DNA of 54,245 bases from an uncultured Bacteroides sp. (GCA_949292025.1 CASEYC010000123.1:1-54245), one strand, 5' to 3'. Shown: positions 15,223 through 24,938, counted from the stretch's first letter. The notes: a model not told the origin generated them from the letters alone. Numbers and translations: made by a program.

Positions 15223-16539
15223 TCAGGCCAGTTCGTCGTCGTTGTTCAACGCGGGCGAGCGGGGCGATTCGGCTTCGTCGGCATCCGTTGCCGGGACAGG
15301 CAAAGGCTGGTTGGCAACGGCGGCTGCTGCTGCGGCTTCGCGGCGTTCCTCCAGCTCAATGGTGTAGCGGCTGACGCTGAGGATGATGCCGATGTAAATG
15401 CAGTTGATCAGCGTCGAAGTGCCGCCCCGGCTGATGAGGGGCAACGGCTGTCCGGTGACGGGCGCCAGCCCCACGGCCACCATCATGTTGAACATGGCCT
15501 GCACGGTCAGCAACAGCCCCACGCCCAAAACCAGGAAGGCGGGGAAGGCGCGTTCGCACCGGTTGGCGATGCGCCAGCAGCGGATGAGCAGCCACAGGTA
15601 GAGCGACACCACGATGATGCCTCCCGCCAGTCCCAGCTCCTCGATGATGATGGCAAAGATGAAGTCCGAGTACGCCTGGCTCAGGAAGTCGCGCTGCACC
15701 GAATTGCCCGGTCCCTTGCCCACGAAGCCGCTGGTGGCCACGGCGATGCGGGCGTGTCCCACCTGGCCGTTGCCGTCCACGTCAAACTTGGCGGGGGGCA
15801 CCTTGTCGCCGCTGGTGAAGTCCGCGATGCGGCTTTTCACCGTGGTGAAGCGGTGGCCCAGGGGAATCTTCTCCAGCGTGTCGTTGGGCGTGATGAAGAG
15901 GAAGCCGACGAACAACGCCGCCGCCGCTGCCAGACTTCCGCCCAAGGTCAGCAGCTTGCGTGCCTGGATCCTGCCCACGAACATCATCAGGTATATCACG
16001 CCGAACAGCAGCACGGCCGTGGAATAGTTTTCGGGCAGGATGAAGACGCACGTCAGCCCCGCCACCCACAGGATGTGCTTGAAGGCGTTCGGGTCTGCCC
16101 CCTCCATCGTCTGCCCACGGGACAGGCGGTAGGCCGTGTAGATGATGAGTCCCATCTTGGCAAACTCCGACGGCTGGAAGGGGATGCCGAAGAACTTCAC
16201 CCAACGGCCTGCCTCGTTGGTCTTCTCGATGACCAGGATGCTGCCGATGTGCAGGTTGTCGAAGGCCAGCAGCAGGATGAGGAACACCGCGGCCACGGGC
16301 AGCAGCAGGCTGGGGAAAAGCTGGTACCACCGGTATTGTATGCGGTGGAAGAGCCACACCAGCACGGTGCCTGCCAGCAGGAAACCGGCATGGCGCGTGA
16401 TGGGCGCCCAGTGGTCGCCGCTCTTGTAGGCCAGCGTGCTCGATGCGCTGAACACCTCGATAATTGAGATGACGCACAGGCAGAGGAAGATGATCCATAC
16501 CACCTTGTCGCCCTTGAATATGTTGCGTAAAAAGTCCAC
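15223..16539 (-). CDS. ftsW: Lipid II polymerase FtsW (SEDS family)
   Basis: A 438-residue SEDS protein with about ten membrane helices, the septal peptidoglycan glycosyltransferase partner of FtsI. Landmarks are the GRWVKFFGIPFQPSEFAK region and the late PLISRGGTSTLINC motif. Cytoplasmic ends: MDFLRNIFKGDK at the start and an Ala/Glu/Arg-rich tail (ERREAAAAAAVAN) ending in acidic residues. Located between murD (27 bp) and murG (32 bp). Confidence 0.96.
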   Translation of the reverse strand: MDFLRNIFKGDKVVWIIFLCLCVISIIEVFSASSTLAYKSGDHWAPITRHAGFLLAGTVLVWLFHRIQYRWYQLFPSLLLPVAAVFLILLLAFDNLHIGSILVIEKTNEAGRWVKFFGIPFQPSEFAKMGLIIYTAYRLSRGQTMEGADPNAFKHILWVAGLTCVFILPENYSTAVLLFGVIYLMMFVGRIQARKLLTLGGSLAAAAALFVGFLFITPNDTLEKIPLGHRFTTVKSRIADFTSGDKVPPAKFDVDGNGQVGHARIAVATSGFVGKGPGNSVQRDFLSQAYSDFIFAIIIEELGLAGGIIVVSLYLWLLIRCWRIANRCERAFPAFLVLGVGLLLTVQAMFNMMVAVGLAPVTGQPLPLISRGGTSTLINCIYIGIILSVSRYTIELEERREAAAAAAVANQPLPVPATDADEAESPRSPALNNDDELA

Positions 16540-16566
16540 TCTTCTTTAATGGTTAATGGTTATTAC

Positions 16567-17907
16567 TCACAGTGCCCTGACGCATGCCTTGAACTGGTCG
16601 CCGCGGTCCTCGTAGCTATGGAAGAGGTCGAACGAGGCGCAGCAGGGGCTCAGCAGCACGGTGTCGCCGCGCCGGGCCAGGCGGTAGGCGGCCTCCACGG
16701 CGTCCTTCATGCCGGTCTGCACTTCGGCCACGGGCAGGCCCATCGGGTCGAAGAAGGCGTGCAGCTTCTCGTTGTGCAGGCCCAAGAAGACCAGCGCGCG
16801 GCACTTCTGCCGCACCAGGTCCTCGATTTCCCGGTAGTCGTTGCCCTTGTCCTTGCCGCCCAGGATGAGGACCACGGGCGTCTTCATGCTCTGCAGGGCA
16901 TACCAGCAGGAGTTGACGTTGGTGGCCTTGGAGTCGTTGACGAAGCGCACGTCGCGCACGGTGGCCACGTACTCCAGCCGGTGGGGCACGCCCTCGAAGT
17001 CGGACAGCGCCTTGCGGATGTCGGCCTTGTCGATGCCTGCCACGTTGGCCGAGATGCCGGCGGCCAGCGAGTTGTAGAGGTTGTGCGTGCCCGTCAGGGC
17101 CAGTTCCTCCTGCTCCATGTTGAAGGCGATGGGTTGGTTAATCTTCACCTCGTCGTCCTCCACGTAGGCGATGGCCCCGTCTTCCTTGACGGCGGAGAAG
17201 GGGTAGAGGCGTGCCTGGAGGCCGTGCTTGGCCAGCTCGCGGCGGATGATGGGGTCGTCGTTCCAGTAGATGAAGGCGTCGTCCGGCGTCTGGTTCTGCG
17301 TGATGCGGAACTTGGCGTCCACGTACTTCTGCATGTCGTGCTCGTAGCGGTCCAGGTGGTCGGGCGTGATGTTCATCAGCACGGCGATGTTGGCACGGAA
17401 CCGGTACATGTTGTCCAGTTGGAAGGAGCTAAGCTCGATGACGTAGTAGTCGTGCTCCTCCGTGGCCACCTGCAAGGCCAGGCTGCGGCCGATGTTGCCC
17501 GCCAGGCCCACGTTCAGCCCCGCGCTCTTGAAGATGTGGTAGATGAGCGACGTGGTGGTGGTCTTGCCGTTGGAGCCGGTGATGCAAATCATCTTGGCAT
17601 GGGTGTAGCGTCCCGCAAACTCTATCTCCGAGATGATGGGCGTGCCCTGCGCCTTCAGCTTCTGCACGAGGGGGGCGTCGTTGGGGATGCCGGGGCTTTT
17701 CACCACCTCGTCGGCGCAGAGGATTTTCTCCTCCGTGTGGTGGCCTTCTTCCCACGGGATTTGGTAGCTGTCCAGCAGTTCCTTGTACTTGGGCTTGATG
17801 CTCCCCGTGTCGCTCACGAAGGTGTCGAAGCCTTTCACTTTGGCCAGCACGGCGGCTCCCGAGCCGCTTTCGCCGGCGCCTAATATCACGATTCGTTTCA
17901 TATCCAT
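16567..17907 (-). CDS. murD: UDP-MurNAc-L-alanine--D-glutamate ligase MurD
   Basis: A 446-residue Mur ligase adding D-Glu. It shows KRIVILGAGESGSGAAVLA, the ATP loop CITGSNGKTTTTSLIY, the NITPDHLDRY segment and FVNDSKATNVNS. Two starts are possible, 17907 (MDMKR) and 17901 (MKR); I give the longer. It is preceded not by mraY directly but by a 295 bp gap carrying a minisatellite, unusual inside this compact operon. Confidence 0.96.
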   Translation of the reverse strand: MDMKRIVILGAGESGSGAAVLAKVKGFDTFVSDTGSIKPKYKELLDSYQIPWEEGHHTEEKILCADEVVKSPGIPNDAPLVQKLKAQGTPIISEIEFAGRYTHAKMICITGSNGKTTTTSLIYHIFKSAGLNVGLAGNIGRSLALQVATEEHDYYVIELSSFQLDNMYRFRANIAVLMNITPDHLDRYEHDMQKYVDAKFRITQNQTPDDAFIYWNDDPIIRRELAKHGLQARLYPFSAVKEDGAIAYVEDDEVKINQPIAFNMEQEELALTGTHNLYNSLAAGISANVAGIDKADIRKALSDFEGVPHRLEYVATVRDVRFVNDSKATNVNSCWYALQSMKTPVVLILGGKDKGNDYREIEDLVRQKCRALVFLGLHNEKLHAFFDPMGLPVAEVQTGMKDAVEAAYRLARRGDTVLLSPCCASFDLFHSYEDRGDQFKACVRAL

Positions 17908-17943
17908 AAAGATTCCTTTCTTTTTGTTTACTTTGTATAGATT

Positions 17944-18168
17944 TCATACTCTCGCTGCAGGATTCCTGCGGCATCCGTCCGAAAGTGCCCTGCAGGGCAT
18001 TCTGGAGGGGGTGGAGGACCCCACGCGTGGGGTATCATCATACCTCTCTCGTGGGGTACCTTCATACCCCACGCGTGGGGTACATCCATACCCCTCTCGT
18101 GGGGTGTCCCGGTGTCCCTTCACCACCCCTTCCGAAGGATGTTTTTGTATGTATGTTTTATTGTTCAT
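17944..18168 (-). CDS. Possible small repeat protein between mraY and murD
   Basis: A 74-residue frame starting MNNKTYIQKHPSEGVV, 34 bp after mraY and 36 bp before murD, with AGGAG about 8 nt upstream of its ATG. Its middle consists of four 8-residue repeats of the form (G/D)xTPR(V/E)GY. The 24 bp DNA repeat is palindromic, so the + strand also encodes a TPRVGY-type repeat (17985-18170), and coding potential may be incidental. No known family. Operon fit and ribosome-binding site make translation possible but unproven. Confidence 0.3.
   Translation of the reverse strand: MNNKTYIQKHPSEGVVKGHRDTPREGYGCTPRVGYEGTPRERYDDTPRVGSSTPSRMPCRALSDGCRRNPAARV
18018..18113. repeat. 4 x 24 bp palindromic minisatellite
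   Basis: Four 24 bp units start at 18018, 18042, 18066 and 18090. Units 1 and 3 contain the perfect palindrome ACCCCACGCGTGGGGT; units 2 and 4 carry ACC(T/C)CTCTCGTGGGGT. Inter-palindrome bases vary (ATCATCAT, ACCTTCAT, ACATCCAT, GTCCCGGT). Outside the array, GCATCCGTCCGAAAG (17971) and CTTCCGAAGGATG (~18128) are partial inverted repeats, as if bounding an inserted element. Confidence 0.85.
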
Positions 18169-18202
18169 AGCTGTCTCCTCAACTTATTGTCCCGTCCCTT
18201 TG

Positions 18203-19471
18203 TCACCTGATCTTCAGCGTGATGATGGTTATCGCCGCCAGCACGATGGTCGCAATCCAGAAGCGGACCGTGATTTTCGACTCGTGGAACAGTTGGTCGG
18301 GCTTGGTGAAGACCACGTTGCACCCCTGTTCTATCTGGCTCATCGACGTGCGGAAGTGGTCGTGGATGGGCGTGCGCTTGAAGAGGCGTTGCTTCCGCCC
18401 GTGCCGCTTGCCCACCTTGTAGTACACCCGTTGCAGGATGACCGACAAGTTCTCCACCAGGAAGACGCCGCAGAGGATGGGTATCAGCAGTTCCTTGTGG
18501 ATGATGATGGCGAAGACGGCGATGATGCCGCCGATGGTCAGGCTGCCCGTGTCGCCCATGAAGACCTGTGCCGGATAGGCGTTGTACCACAGGAAGCCTA
18601 TCAGCGCGCCGATGAAGGCGCAGATGAAGATGACCAGTTCCTCCGACCCGGGGATGAACATGATGTTCAGGTAGCCCGCAAACTCGATGTGGCTGCTGAC
18701 GTAGGCCAGTATGCCCAGCGTCAGGCCGATGATGGCCGAGTTGCCCGCCGCCATGCCGTCCATGCCGTCGTTCAGGTTGGCGCCGTTGCTGACCGCCGTC
18801 ACCACGAAGATGGTGACCAGGACGAACAGCACCCAGCCCGCCGCCTGCGCGTGGTCGCCCAAGAAGCCCATCAGGTCGGCATAGTCCAGGTTGTTGCTCT
18901 TGAAGAAGGGGATGGTGGTCTGCGTGGCCTTGATTTCCTTGGCGGCGTGCACCACCTCCACCTGCCCGTCGGGCTGCTCCATCTCGATGTTCTCGCGGAT
19001 GACCACCTGCGGGCTGAGGTAGAGCGTCAGGCCCACGATGAGCCCCAGGCCCACTTGGCCGATGATTTTGAACTTGCCGTGCAGGCCCTCCTTGTCCTTC
19101 TTGAATATCTTGATGTAGTCGTCCGCAAAGCCCAGCGAGCCCAGCCACACGGTGGTGATGAGCATCAGCGCCATGTAGATGTTGTGCAGCTTCCCCAGCA
19201 GCAGGCAGGGGATGAGGATGGCCACGATGATGATGATGCCGCCCATGGAGGGCACGCCCACCTTTTGCACCCCGAACGGGTCGATCTTGGCGTCGCGCTG
19301 CGTTTCGGTGATTTGCTTCCGCTTCAGCAGGTGGATGAAGCGGTCGCCCCAGATGCTGGAGATGAGCAGCGCCAGGATGACGGCCATCAGCGAGCGGAAC
19401 GACGTGTAGGCGAACATTCCCGCGCCGGGTATGTCGTATTGGTCAAGCCATTGGAATAAGTAGTATAGCAT
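18203..19471 (-). CDS. mraY: Phospho-MurNAc-pentapeptide transferase MraY
   Basis: A 422-residue integral membrane enzyme that makes lipid I from UDP-MurNAc-pentapeptide and undecaprenyl phosphate. Visible signatures: GVPSMGGIIIIVAI, GFADDYIKIFKKD with the catalytic Asp pair, NDGMDGMAAGN, and the late RRTPIHDHFR region (here FKRTPIHDHFR). It carries the extra ~60-residue insert between helices (ENIEMEQPDGQVEVVHA) usual for Bacteroidales. Gap to murE is 7 bp. Confidence 0.97.
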   Translation of the reverse strand: MLYYLFQWLDQYDIPGAGMFAYTSFRSLMAVILALLISSIWGDRFIHLLKRKQITETQRDAKIDPFGVQKVGVPSMGGIIIIVAILIPCLLLGKLHNIYMALMLITTVWLGSLGFADDYIKIFKKDKEGLHGKFKIIGQVGLGLIVGLTLYLSPQVVIRENIEMEQPDGQVEVVHAAKEIKATQTTIPFFKSNNLDYADLMGFLGDHAQAAGWVLFVLVTIFVVTAVSNGANLNDGMDGMAAGNSAIIGLTLGILAYVSSHIEFAGYLNIMFIPGSEELVIFICAFIGALIGFLWYNAYPAQVFMGDTGSLTIGGIIAVFAIIIHKELLIPILCGVFLVENLSVILQRVYYKVGKRHGRKQRLFKRTPIHDHFRTSMSQIEQGCNVVFTKPDQLFHESKITVRFWIATIVLAAITIITLKIR

Positions 19472-19478
19472 AGTCGTA

Positions 19479-20927
19479 TCAGTTCATAATCTTTTTCAGT
19501 TCCTCCTTGTCATCGAAGTGGTGCTTCACGCCCTTCACCTCCTGGTAGTCCTCGTGTCCCTTGCCGGCCACCAGCACGACGTCGCCCTTCTGCGCCAACA
19601 TGCAGGCGGTGCGGATGGCCTCGCGTCGGTCGGCGATGGAGAGGGTCTTCTGCATGTCCTCGGCGTTCAGCCCGGCCAGCATGTCGCGGATGATGTCCTG
19701 CGGTTCCTCGAAGCGGGGATTGTCGCTGGTGATGATGAGGCGGTCGCTCAGGCGGGCGGCTTCCTTGGCCATCATGGGGCGCTTGCCCTTGTCGCGGTTG
19801 CCTCCGGCGCCCACGACGGTGATGACCTGTCCGCGTCCTTCCAGCACGCCGTGTATGGCGTTCAGCACGTTGACCAGCGCGTCCGGCGTGTGGGCATAGT
19901 CCACGATGGCGGTGAAGCCCCGGGGCGAGCGGAGGGTCTCGAAGCGTCCGGACACGGGATGCAGCGTGCTCAGGCCGATGAGCACCTCTTCAGGCTTCTG
20001 CCCCAACAGCACCGCCGCGCCGAAGACGGCCAGCAGGTTGTAGGCATTGAAGCGGCCGACGAAGCTCACGCCCACCTCGTGCCCGTTGAAGTCCAGCAAC
20101 ATGCCCTCGAAGTGGCTCTCCAGCACCCGCCCTTTGAAGTCGCACAGGCTGCGCAACGAGTAGGTGTGGACGTGCGAGCGCGTGTTCTGCACCATCACCA
20201 TGCCGTTCTTGTCGTCCAGGTTCACCAGGCTGAAGGCGTCGCGGGGCATGTCGTCGAAGAACTTCTTCTTGGCACGGATGTAGTTGTCCACCGTCTTGTG
20301 GTAGTCCAGGTGGTCGCGCGTCAGGTTGGTGAAGATGCCCCCGGCGAAACGCAGGCCGCTGATGCGCTTCTGCGCGATGGCGTGCGAGCTGACCTCCATG
20401 AAGGCATATTGGCAACCGGCATCGGCCATGCGGCCCAGCAGTTGGTTCAGCGTGATGGGGTCCGGCGTGGTGTGGTCGGTGGGCACCGGTTCGTCGTCGA
20501 TGTAGTTGCACACGGTGGATATCAGCCCCACCTTGTAGCCGAAGTAGCGGAACAGGCGGTAGAGCAGGGTGGCGGTGGTGGTCTTGCCGTTGGTGCCGGT
20601 CACGCCCACCAGTTCCAGCTGCGACGTCGGGTCGCCGTAGAACAGGGTGGCGATGCGTCCCGTGGCGTCCTCGCTGTCCTTCACCACCACGTAGGTGATG
20701 CCATCCTGCACTTCGGCAGGCAGCTCCTCGCACAGGATGGCGTGCGCGCCGTTCTGGATGGCGGCGGGGATGTAGGCATGGCCGTCGGTCTGCGTGCCGC
20801 GCATGGCCATGAAGAGGTGGCCCGTTTCCACCCGGCGCGAGTCGATGTCCACGCCCATTATCTCGATGTCCGTGCTGCCCATGACCTCCACCGGCTGCAC
20901 GGTCTTCAGTAGTTCATTCAGTTTCAT
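19479..20927 (-). CDS. murE: UDP-MurNAc-tripeptide synthetase MurE (meso-DAP adding)
   Basis: A 482-residue Mur ligase. Motifs: [15 protein letters not shown] (ATP), [12 protein letters not shown], and the DNPR motif in [15 protein letters not shown] that recognises meso-diaminopimelate, so the cell wall should be DAP-type. The family's carbamylated Lys lies in the [14 protein letters not shown][10 protein letters not shown] region. Its 30 bp distance to ftsI and 7 bp to mraY place it firmly in the operon. Confidence 0.97.
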   Translation of the reverse strand: MKLNELLKTVQPVEVMGSTDIEIMGVDIDSRRVETGHLFMAMRGTQTDGHAYIPAAIQNGAHAILCEELPAEVQDGITYVVVKDSEDATGRIATLFYGDPTSQLELVGVTGTNGKTTTATLLYRLFRYFGYKVGLISTVCNYIDDEPVPTDHTTPDPITLNQLLGRMADAGCQYAFMEVSSHAIAQKRISGLRFAGGIFTNLTRDHLDYHKTVDNYIRAKKKFFDDMPRDAFSLVNLDDKNGMVMVQNTRSHVHTYSLRSLCDFKGRVLESHFEGMLLDFNGHEVGVSFVGRFNAYNLLAVFGAAVLLGQKPEEVLIGLSTLHPVSGRFETLRSPRGFTAIVDYAHTPDALVNVLNAIHGVLEGRGQVITVVGAGGNRDKGKRPMMAKEAARLSDRLIITSDNPRFEEPQDIIRDMLAGLNAEDMQKTLSIADRREAIRTACMLAQKGDVVLVAGKGHEDYQEVKGVKHHFDDKEELKKIMN

Positions 20928-20957
20928 GCTCTATATATTATAATAGGTATATATCTG

Positions 20958-23105
20958 TCATTTCAATGTCAGTGCCACGGTGCGCCCCTTCACGATGCGG
21001 CTGCCCGCAGGGAGCGACTGGCGGCGCACACGCCCTATGCCGCTGAGGTGGACCTTCAGGCCCGCGCTCTCCAGCAGGTAGACGGCATCTTTGGCGCCCA
21101 TGCCCACCACGTTGGGCATCAGCCCTTCCTTCGGCTCGCGCTCGTGCAGCACCACGGCGGCGGTGTCCCGTTGCTGCACGGCCCAGGCGTCGCCGCCCGT
21201 GCTTTCAGCCTCGACGGGGATGTCCAGGGCGGCCAGCACTTCGCGGGTGTCCTCCAGTTCGCCGGCCTTGACGTCGGGAATGGGGCACGAGGTGCTGTCT
21301 ATGGCGGCGGTCAGGTCGAAGCGCAGGTCTTGGGCATACACCCGGCGGGCTATCTTGCCGAACACGCTGCCCGCCATCAGTCCGCCCGACGCCGGCAACC
21401 CCGGCTTCTGGATGGAGACGATGCAGCTGTACTTGGGCGCCTCCGAGGGGAAGTAGCCGCAGAAGCTGACCAGGTAGTTCACCCGGCCGGACTTGTAGCC
21501 CTCCTTGCCCTTGGAAATCTGTGCGGTGCCCGTCTTGCCGGACACGGCGAACTCCGGGTTGCCGGCGGGCTTGGCCAGGCCCTTCTCCACCACGCTGCGC
21601 AGGATAGTGCGGATCTGGCTCAGCGTGCTGTCCGAGCATATCTTCGGGTTGATGACCTCCGTGGGATATTCCTTCACCACCTCGCCGTCGCGCAGCAATG
21701 CCTTGACGAACTTGGGGCGCACCATCTTGCCGTCGTTGGCAATGGCGTTGTAGAAGGTCAGGATGTTCATCGGCGGCAACTGCGATTCGTAGCCGATGCT
21801 CATCCACGGCAGGGTGGTCTTGGCGAAGTAACGCTCGTCCGGCCCTTTCAGGTTGGGCTTGCCCTCGCCATGGATTTGCAGATGCAGGGGCTGGTCCAGG
21901 CTCATGCGCTTCAGGCCGTCCACGAACTTCTGCGGGTCATCGCGGTAGTGCTTGTCTATCAGGTAGGACACGCCGATGTTGGACGAGACCTCCAGGATGC
22001 GTGTGACGTCTATCTTGCCGTAGCCGCCGCGGTGCCAGTTGTGGTCGCGCATCTTGCTGCCATACATGTTCATGATGCCGTTGCCCGTGTCCACCATCGT
22101 GTGCGGGGTGATTTTGCCGTCTTCCAGGGCCACCATGATGGAGGCCGTCTTGAAGGTGGAGCCGGGTTCCAGCAGGTCGCTGATGGCGTTGCTGTTCATT
22201 TCGTAGTATTTGCCGTCGTTGGCTTTGGTGAGGTTGACGATGGCCTTGACCTCGCCCGTCTTCACCTCCATCAGCACGGCCACGCCCACCATGGCGTTGA
22301 TGCGCTCCAGCTCGTCGCGCAGGGCTTTCTCGCAGATGTCCTGCATCCCCACGTCGATGGTGGACACCACGTCGCAGCCGTCCTGGGCGGGGATGTCCAC
22401 GATGTTCAGGTAGTGGTCCATCACCTTCTGGCGGTGGGTGATGCCGTTGCGTCCGCGCAAGACGGAGTCGAAGGCCAGCTCGATGCCGCTGCGCGCGCCC
22501 TTGGCCGTGTCGGCGTAGAGGCGTCCCAGGGTCTGCGAGGCCAGCGAGCCGAAGGGCTTCTTGCGCTGGTTGTAGATCTGCGCGTGGAATCCGCCCGAGT
22601 AGGTGCTCTGGCGGAAGACGGGCAGGCGTTTGGCTTCCTTATATTGGATGTACGAGATGCGCTTGGGGTAGATGAGCCAGTGGCGGCTCTTCTTCTTGCG
22701 GCCTTGGCGCAGGTGGCGCTTGAAGTAGGCCACGCTCTTGTCCGGGAAGATGCGGTTCAGGCCGATGCAGATGCTGTCGATGCTGTCCGTCAGGGCCTTG
22801 TCGCGCCGGGCCTGGTCCTTCTTGCGGCGTTCCTCGTCCGTCCGTTCGCCGGACATGAAGTCCATGTAGATGCGGTACTCGGGCAGCGAGCTGGCCATCA
22901 GCTTGCCGTCGGCCGAGAGGATATTGCCGCGGTTGGGGTGTATGGTGACATTCTCGCGCACGAAGCGGTCGGCCACGGCCTGCCAGTAGTCCCGCTCGGC
23001 ATACATGATGACCGCCGCCTTGACGATGACAAACACGCCCAGCAGCAGCATGACTACCACGATGAAGAAGTAGCGGTTGACGATGTTCTTTTTGTTGATG
23101 GTCAT
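20958..23105 (-). CDS. ftsI: Septal transpeptidase FtsI/PBP3 with PASTA domain
   Basis: A 715-residue class B penicillin-binding protein. One N-terminal membrane helix (residues ~12-34), a pedestal domain, then the transpeptidase with S316-T-F-K319 (EPGSTFKT), the SSN triad (VSSNIGVSYL) and SGKTGTAQISKG. The last ~60 residues form a PASTA domain (MPNVVGMGAKDAVYLLESAG). It crosslinks septal peptidoglycan with FtsW and is the beta-lactam target. Encoded 22 bp after ftsL. Confidence 0.97.
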   Translation of the reverse strand: MTINKKNIVNRYFFIVVVMLLLGVFVIVKAAVIMYAERDYWQAVADRFVRENVTIHPNRGNILSADGKLMASSLPEYRIYMDFMSGERTDEERRKKDQARRDKALTDSIDSICIGLNRIFPDKSVAYFKRHLRQGRKKKSRHWLIYPKRISYIQYKEAKRLPVFRQSTYSGGFHAQIYNQRKKPFGSLASQTLGRLYADTAKGARSGIELAFDSVLRGRNGITHRQKVMDHYLNIVDIPAQDGCDVVSTIDVGMQDICEKALRDELERINAMVGVAVLMEVKTGEVKAIVNLTKANDGKYYEMNSNAISDLLEPGSTFKTASIMVALEDGKITPHTMVDTGNGIMNMYGSKMRDHNWHRGGYGKIDVTRILEVSSNIGVSYLIDKHYRDDPQKFVDGLKRMSLDQPLHLQIHGEGKPNLKGPDERYFAKTTLPWMSIGYESQLPPMNILTFYNAIANDGKMVRPKFVKALLRDGEVVKEYPTEVINPKICSDSTLSQIRTILRSVVEKGLAKPAGNPEFAVSGKTGTAQISKGKEGYKSGRVNYLVSFCGYFPSEAPKYSCIVSIQKPGLPASGGLMAGSVFGKIARRVYAQDLRFDLTAAIDSTSCPIPDVKAGELEDTREVLAALDIPVEAESTGGDAWAVQQRDTAAVVLHEREPKEGLMPNVVGMGAKDAVYLLESAGLKVHLSGIGRVRRQSLPAGSRIVKGRTVALTLK

Positions 23106-23127
23106 AGTGCGTCCCTCCTTGTTTCCG

Positions 23128-23478
23128 TTAATCGTTGCGTATCAGGTAGGGCGGCGTCGTGGCGCTCTGCAGGTCGCTCTGCTGCGTGGCGATATATTCC
23201 TCGATGCGCGACTGGCGGCTGTGCTCCATCAGTTCCGAGCTGCGCGTCAGGGCGTCGTATTTGATGTCCGTCAGTTCCTTCTTCAGGTCCTCGATGCGTA
23301 TCATCAGCTGTTGGCACTCGTAGCGGTTGTTGATGTAGAAGATGACGAGCACCATGACGAGCACCAGCAGCTTGACCTGCCGGCGGAAAAATTCGGCGGC
23401 CAGGATGTCGCCGCCGATGATGCCCCTCCACGCCGTGCGGCGGGCGGATCTTTTGGTTTTCTTTTTCTCGGTTCCCAT
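23128..23478 (-). CDS. ftsL: FtsL-like divisome protein
   Basis: A 116-residue bitopic protein: Lys/Arg-rich cytoplasmic start (GTEKKKTKRSARRTAW), one membrane helix (KLLVLVMVLVIFYINNRY) and a short coiled-coil (MIRIEDLKKELTDIKYDALT). Sequence similarity to other FtsL is low, but size, topology and the place between rsmH and ftsI are diagnostic. FtsL bridges FtsQ/B and FtsWI. Confidence 0.85.
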   Translation of the reverse strand: MGTEKKKTKRSARRTAWRGIIGGDILAAEFFRRQVKLLVLVMVLVIFYINNRYECQQLMIRIEDLKKELTDIKYDALTRSSELMEHSRQSRIEEYIATQQSDLQSATTPPYLIRND

Positions 23479-23499
23479 GTCGGTAGTTCCCTCCTTTGT

Positions 23500-24432
23500 T
23501 TAGTTGTCGTTGTTGTCGTTCCGTTTCTCGGCGATGCGCAGTTTGGCGCTGCGCGAGCGCGGGTTGCGGGCCACTTCGTCCTCGTCCGGTGTGATGACTT
23601 TGCTGTTCACCAGGCGGAAGGGCGTCTGCACGTTGCCGTAGAAGTCCTTTTCCACCTTGCCCTCCACGTTGCCGGTCTTCATCAGGTTCTTCACTAGGCG
23701 GTCCTCCAGCGAGTGGTAGGTGATGACCGCCAGCCGCCCGCCCGGCCGCAGGGCCTCGGTGGCGGCTTGCAGCATCTCGCGCAGGGCTTCCATCTCATGG
23801 TTCACCTCGATGCGCAGGGCCTGGAAGACGCGGGCCAGCTCCTTCTTCTCGCGTTCGCGGCCGAACAGGGGCTTCACGATGTCCAGGAACTGGCCGATGG
23901 TGGCCACCGGCGCGTTGGCCCGTGCCTTGGCGATGGCGGTTGCCAGCTTGCGGCTGTTCTTCAGCTCGCCGTAGAGGTAGAAGACGTTGGCCAGGCGTTC
24001 TTCGTCGTAGGTGTTCACCACGTCGGCCGCTGTCTGTCCCGCCCGCTTGTTCATGCGCATGTCCAGCGCGCCGTCGAAGCGGAAGGAGAAGCCGCGCTGG
24101 CTGTCGTCGAAGTGGTGGGACGACACGCCCAGGTCGGCCAGCAGCCCGTCGATGCGGTCGATGCCGTGGTAGCGCAGGAAGTTGTGCAGGTAGCGGAAGT
24201 TGCTGCGCACGAAGGTGAAGCGCGGGTCGTCCGGGATGTTGCCCTCCGCGTCCTCGTCCTGGTCGAAGCCCAGCAGGCGTCCGCCGGGGCCGAGGCGGTG
24301 CAGGATTTCGCGCGTGTGTCCGCCGCCGCCCAGGGTGACGTCCACGTAGATGCCGTCCGGGCGGATGCCCAGCCCGTCCACGGCGGGTGCCAGCAGCACC
24401 GGTATGTGATAAGTCGTAGTGTCTTGCGTCAT
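23500..24432 (-). CDS. rsmH: 16S rRNA m4C1402 methyltransferase RsmH (MraW)
   Basis: A 310-residue SAM-dependent methyltransferase. YHIPVLLAPAVDGL, the SAM loop YVDVTLGGGGHTREIL, LLADLGVSSHHFDDS and QALRIEVNHEMEAL are characteristic. The ATG at 24432 overlaps the mraZ stop as ATGA; the frame is open further upstream inside mraZ but lacks protein character there. It modifies C1402 in the ribosomal decoding centre. Confidence 0.96.
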   Translation of the reverse strand: MTQDTTTYHIPVLLAPAVDGLGIRPDGIYVDVTLGGGGHTREILHRLGPGGRLLGFDQDEDAEGNIPDDPRFTFVRSNFRYLHNFLRYHGIDRIDGLLADLGVSSHHFDDSQRGFSFRFDGALDMRMNKRAGQTAADVVNTYDEERLANVFYLYGELKNSRKLATAIAKARANAPVATIGQFLDIVKPLFGREREKKELARVFQALRIEVNHEMEALREMLQAATEALRPGGRLAVITYHSLEDRLVKNLMKTGNVEGKVEKDFYGNVQTPFRLVNSKVITPDEDEVARNPRSRSAKLRIAEKRNDNNDN

Positions 24433-24911
24433 TGGTCTTGCCCTCCTTCCTTGTCCTCCCACAGGTCGTCGCCCAGTGCTTCCTGCAGCGCTTGGCTGAA
24501 GTCCTCCGCCTCCATGAAAGGCTGTTCGGTGCGCGCCTTGGCCCAGATTTCGATGGTGTTGTCCATGCCGATGAAGCGCACTTCGCCCTCGATGCCCGCC
24601 ATTTGCAGGTAGCGGCGGGGGATGAGGATGCGCCCGTTGCCGTCCGGCACCACCACTTCGGCATCGCTGACGAATTGGCGGAACACGGCCTGCTGGCGGG
24701 CGTTCCAGCGGTTCAGCCGCCGGCGCAGTTGCTCCTGCGTCTTGAACCACACGCTCTCCGGGTAGAGCACCAAGCAGTCCTGGAATACGTCTTTGCGCAG
24801 CACGAGGCTCTCCTCGGACGCGGCTTGCAGCTGCTTCCGGAAGGCGGCGGGGATGAACACCCGCCCCTTGGCGTCGGTTTTGGCCTCGATGTTGCCCAGA
24901 AAACGTATCAT
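24429..24911 (-). CDS. mraZ: Transcriptional regulator MraZ
   Basis: A 160-residue protein with two SpoVT/AbrB-like repeats: MIRFLGNIEAKTDAKGRVFIPA near the start (in parts: KTDAKGRVFIPA) and VVPDGNGRILIPRRYL in the second half. The ATG at 24911 is chosen because the protein normally begins at this motif; an in-frame start 48 bp upstream would include the promoter region. MraZ binds TGGGG/A boxes upstream of its own gene and controls the dcw operon; such boxes are present at 24955-24969. Confidence 0.95.
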   Translation of the reverse strand: MIRFLGNIEAKTDAKGRVFIPAAFRKQLQAASEESLVLRKDVFQDCLVLYPESVWFKTQEQLRRRLNRWNARQQAVFRQFVSDAEVVVPDGNGRILIPRRYLQMAGIEGEVRFIGMDNTIEIWAKARTEQPFMEAEDFSQALQEALGDDLWEDKEGGQDQ

Positions 24912-24938
24912 TTCTTTCCTTATTATAATATCAGGGTG

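Noticed and set aside
17985-18170. + strand 61-residue TPRVGY-repeat protein
   Set aside because: Antisense to the dcw operon, no ribosome-binding site seen; the repeat peptide arises from the palindromic DNA unit. Mentioned only with the - strand frame, which fits the operon.
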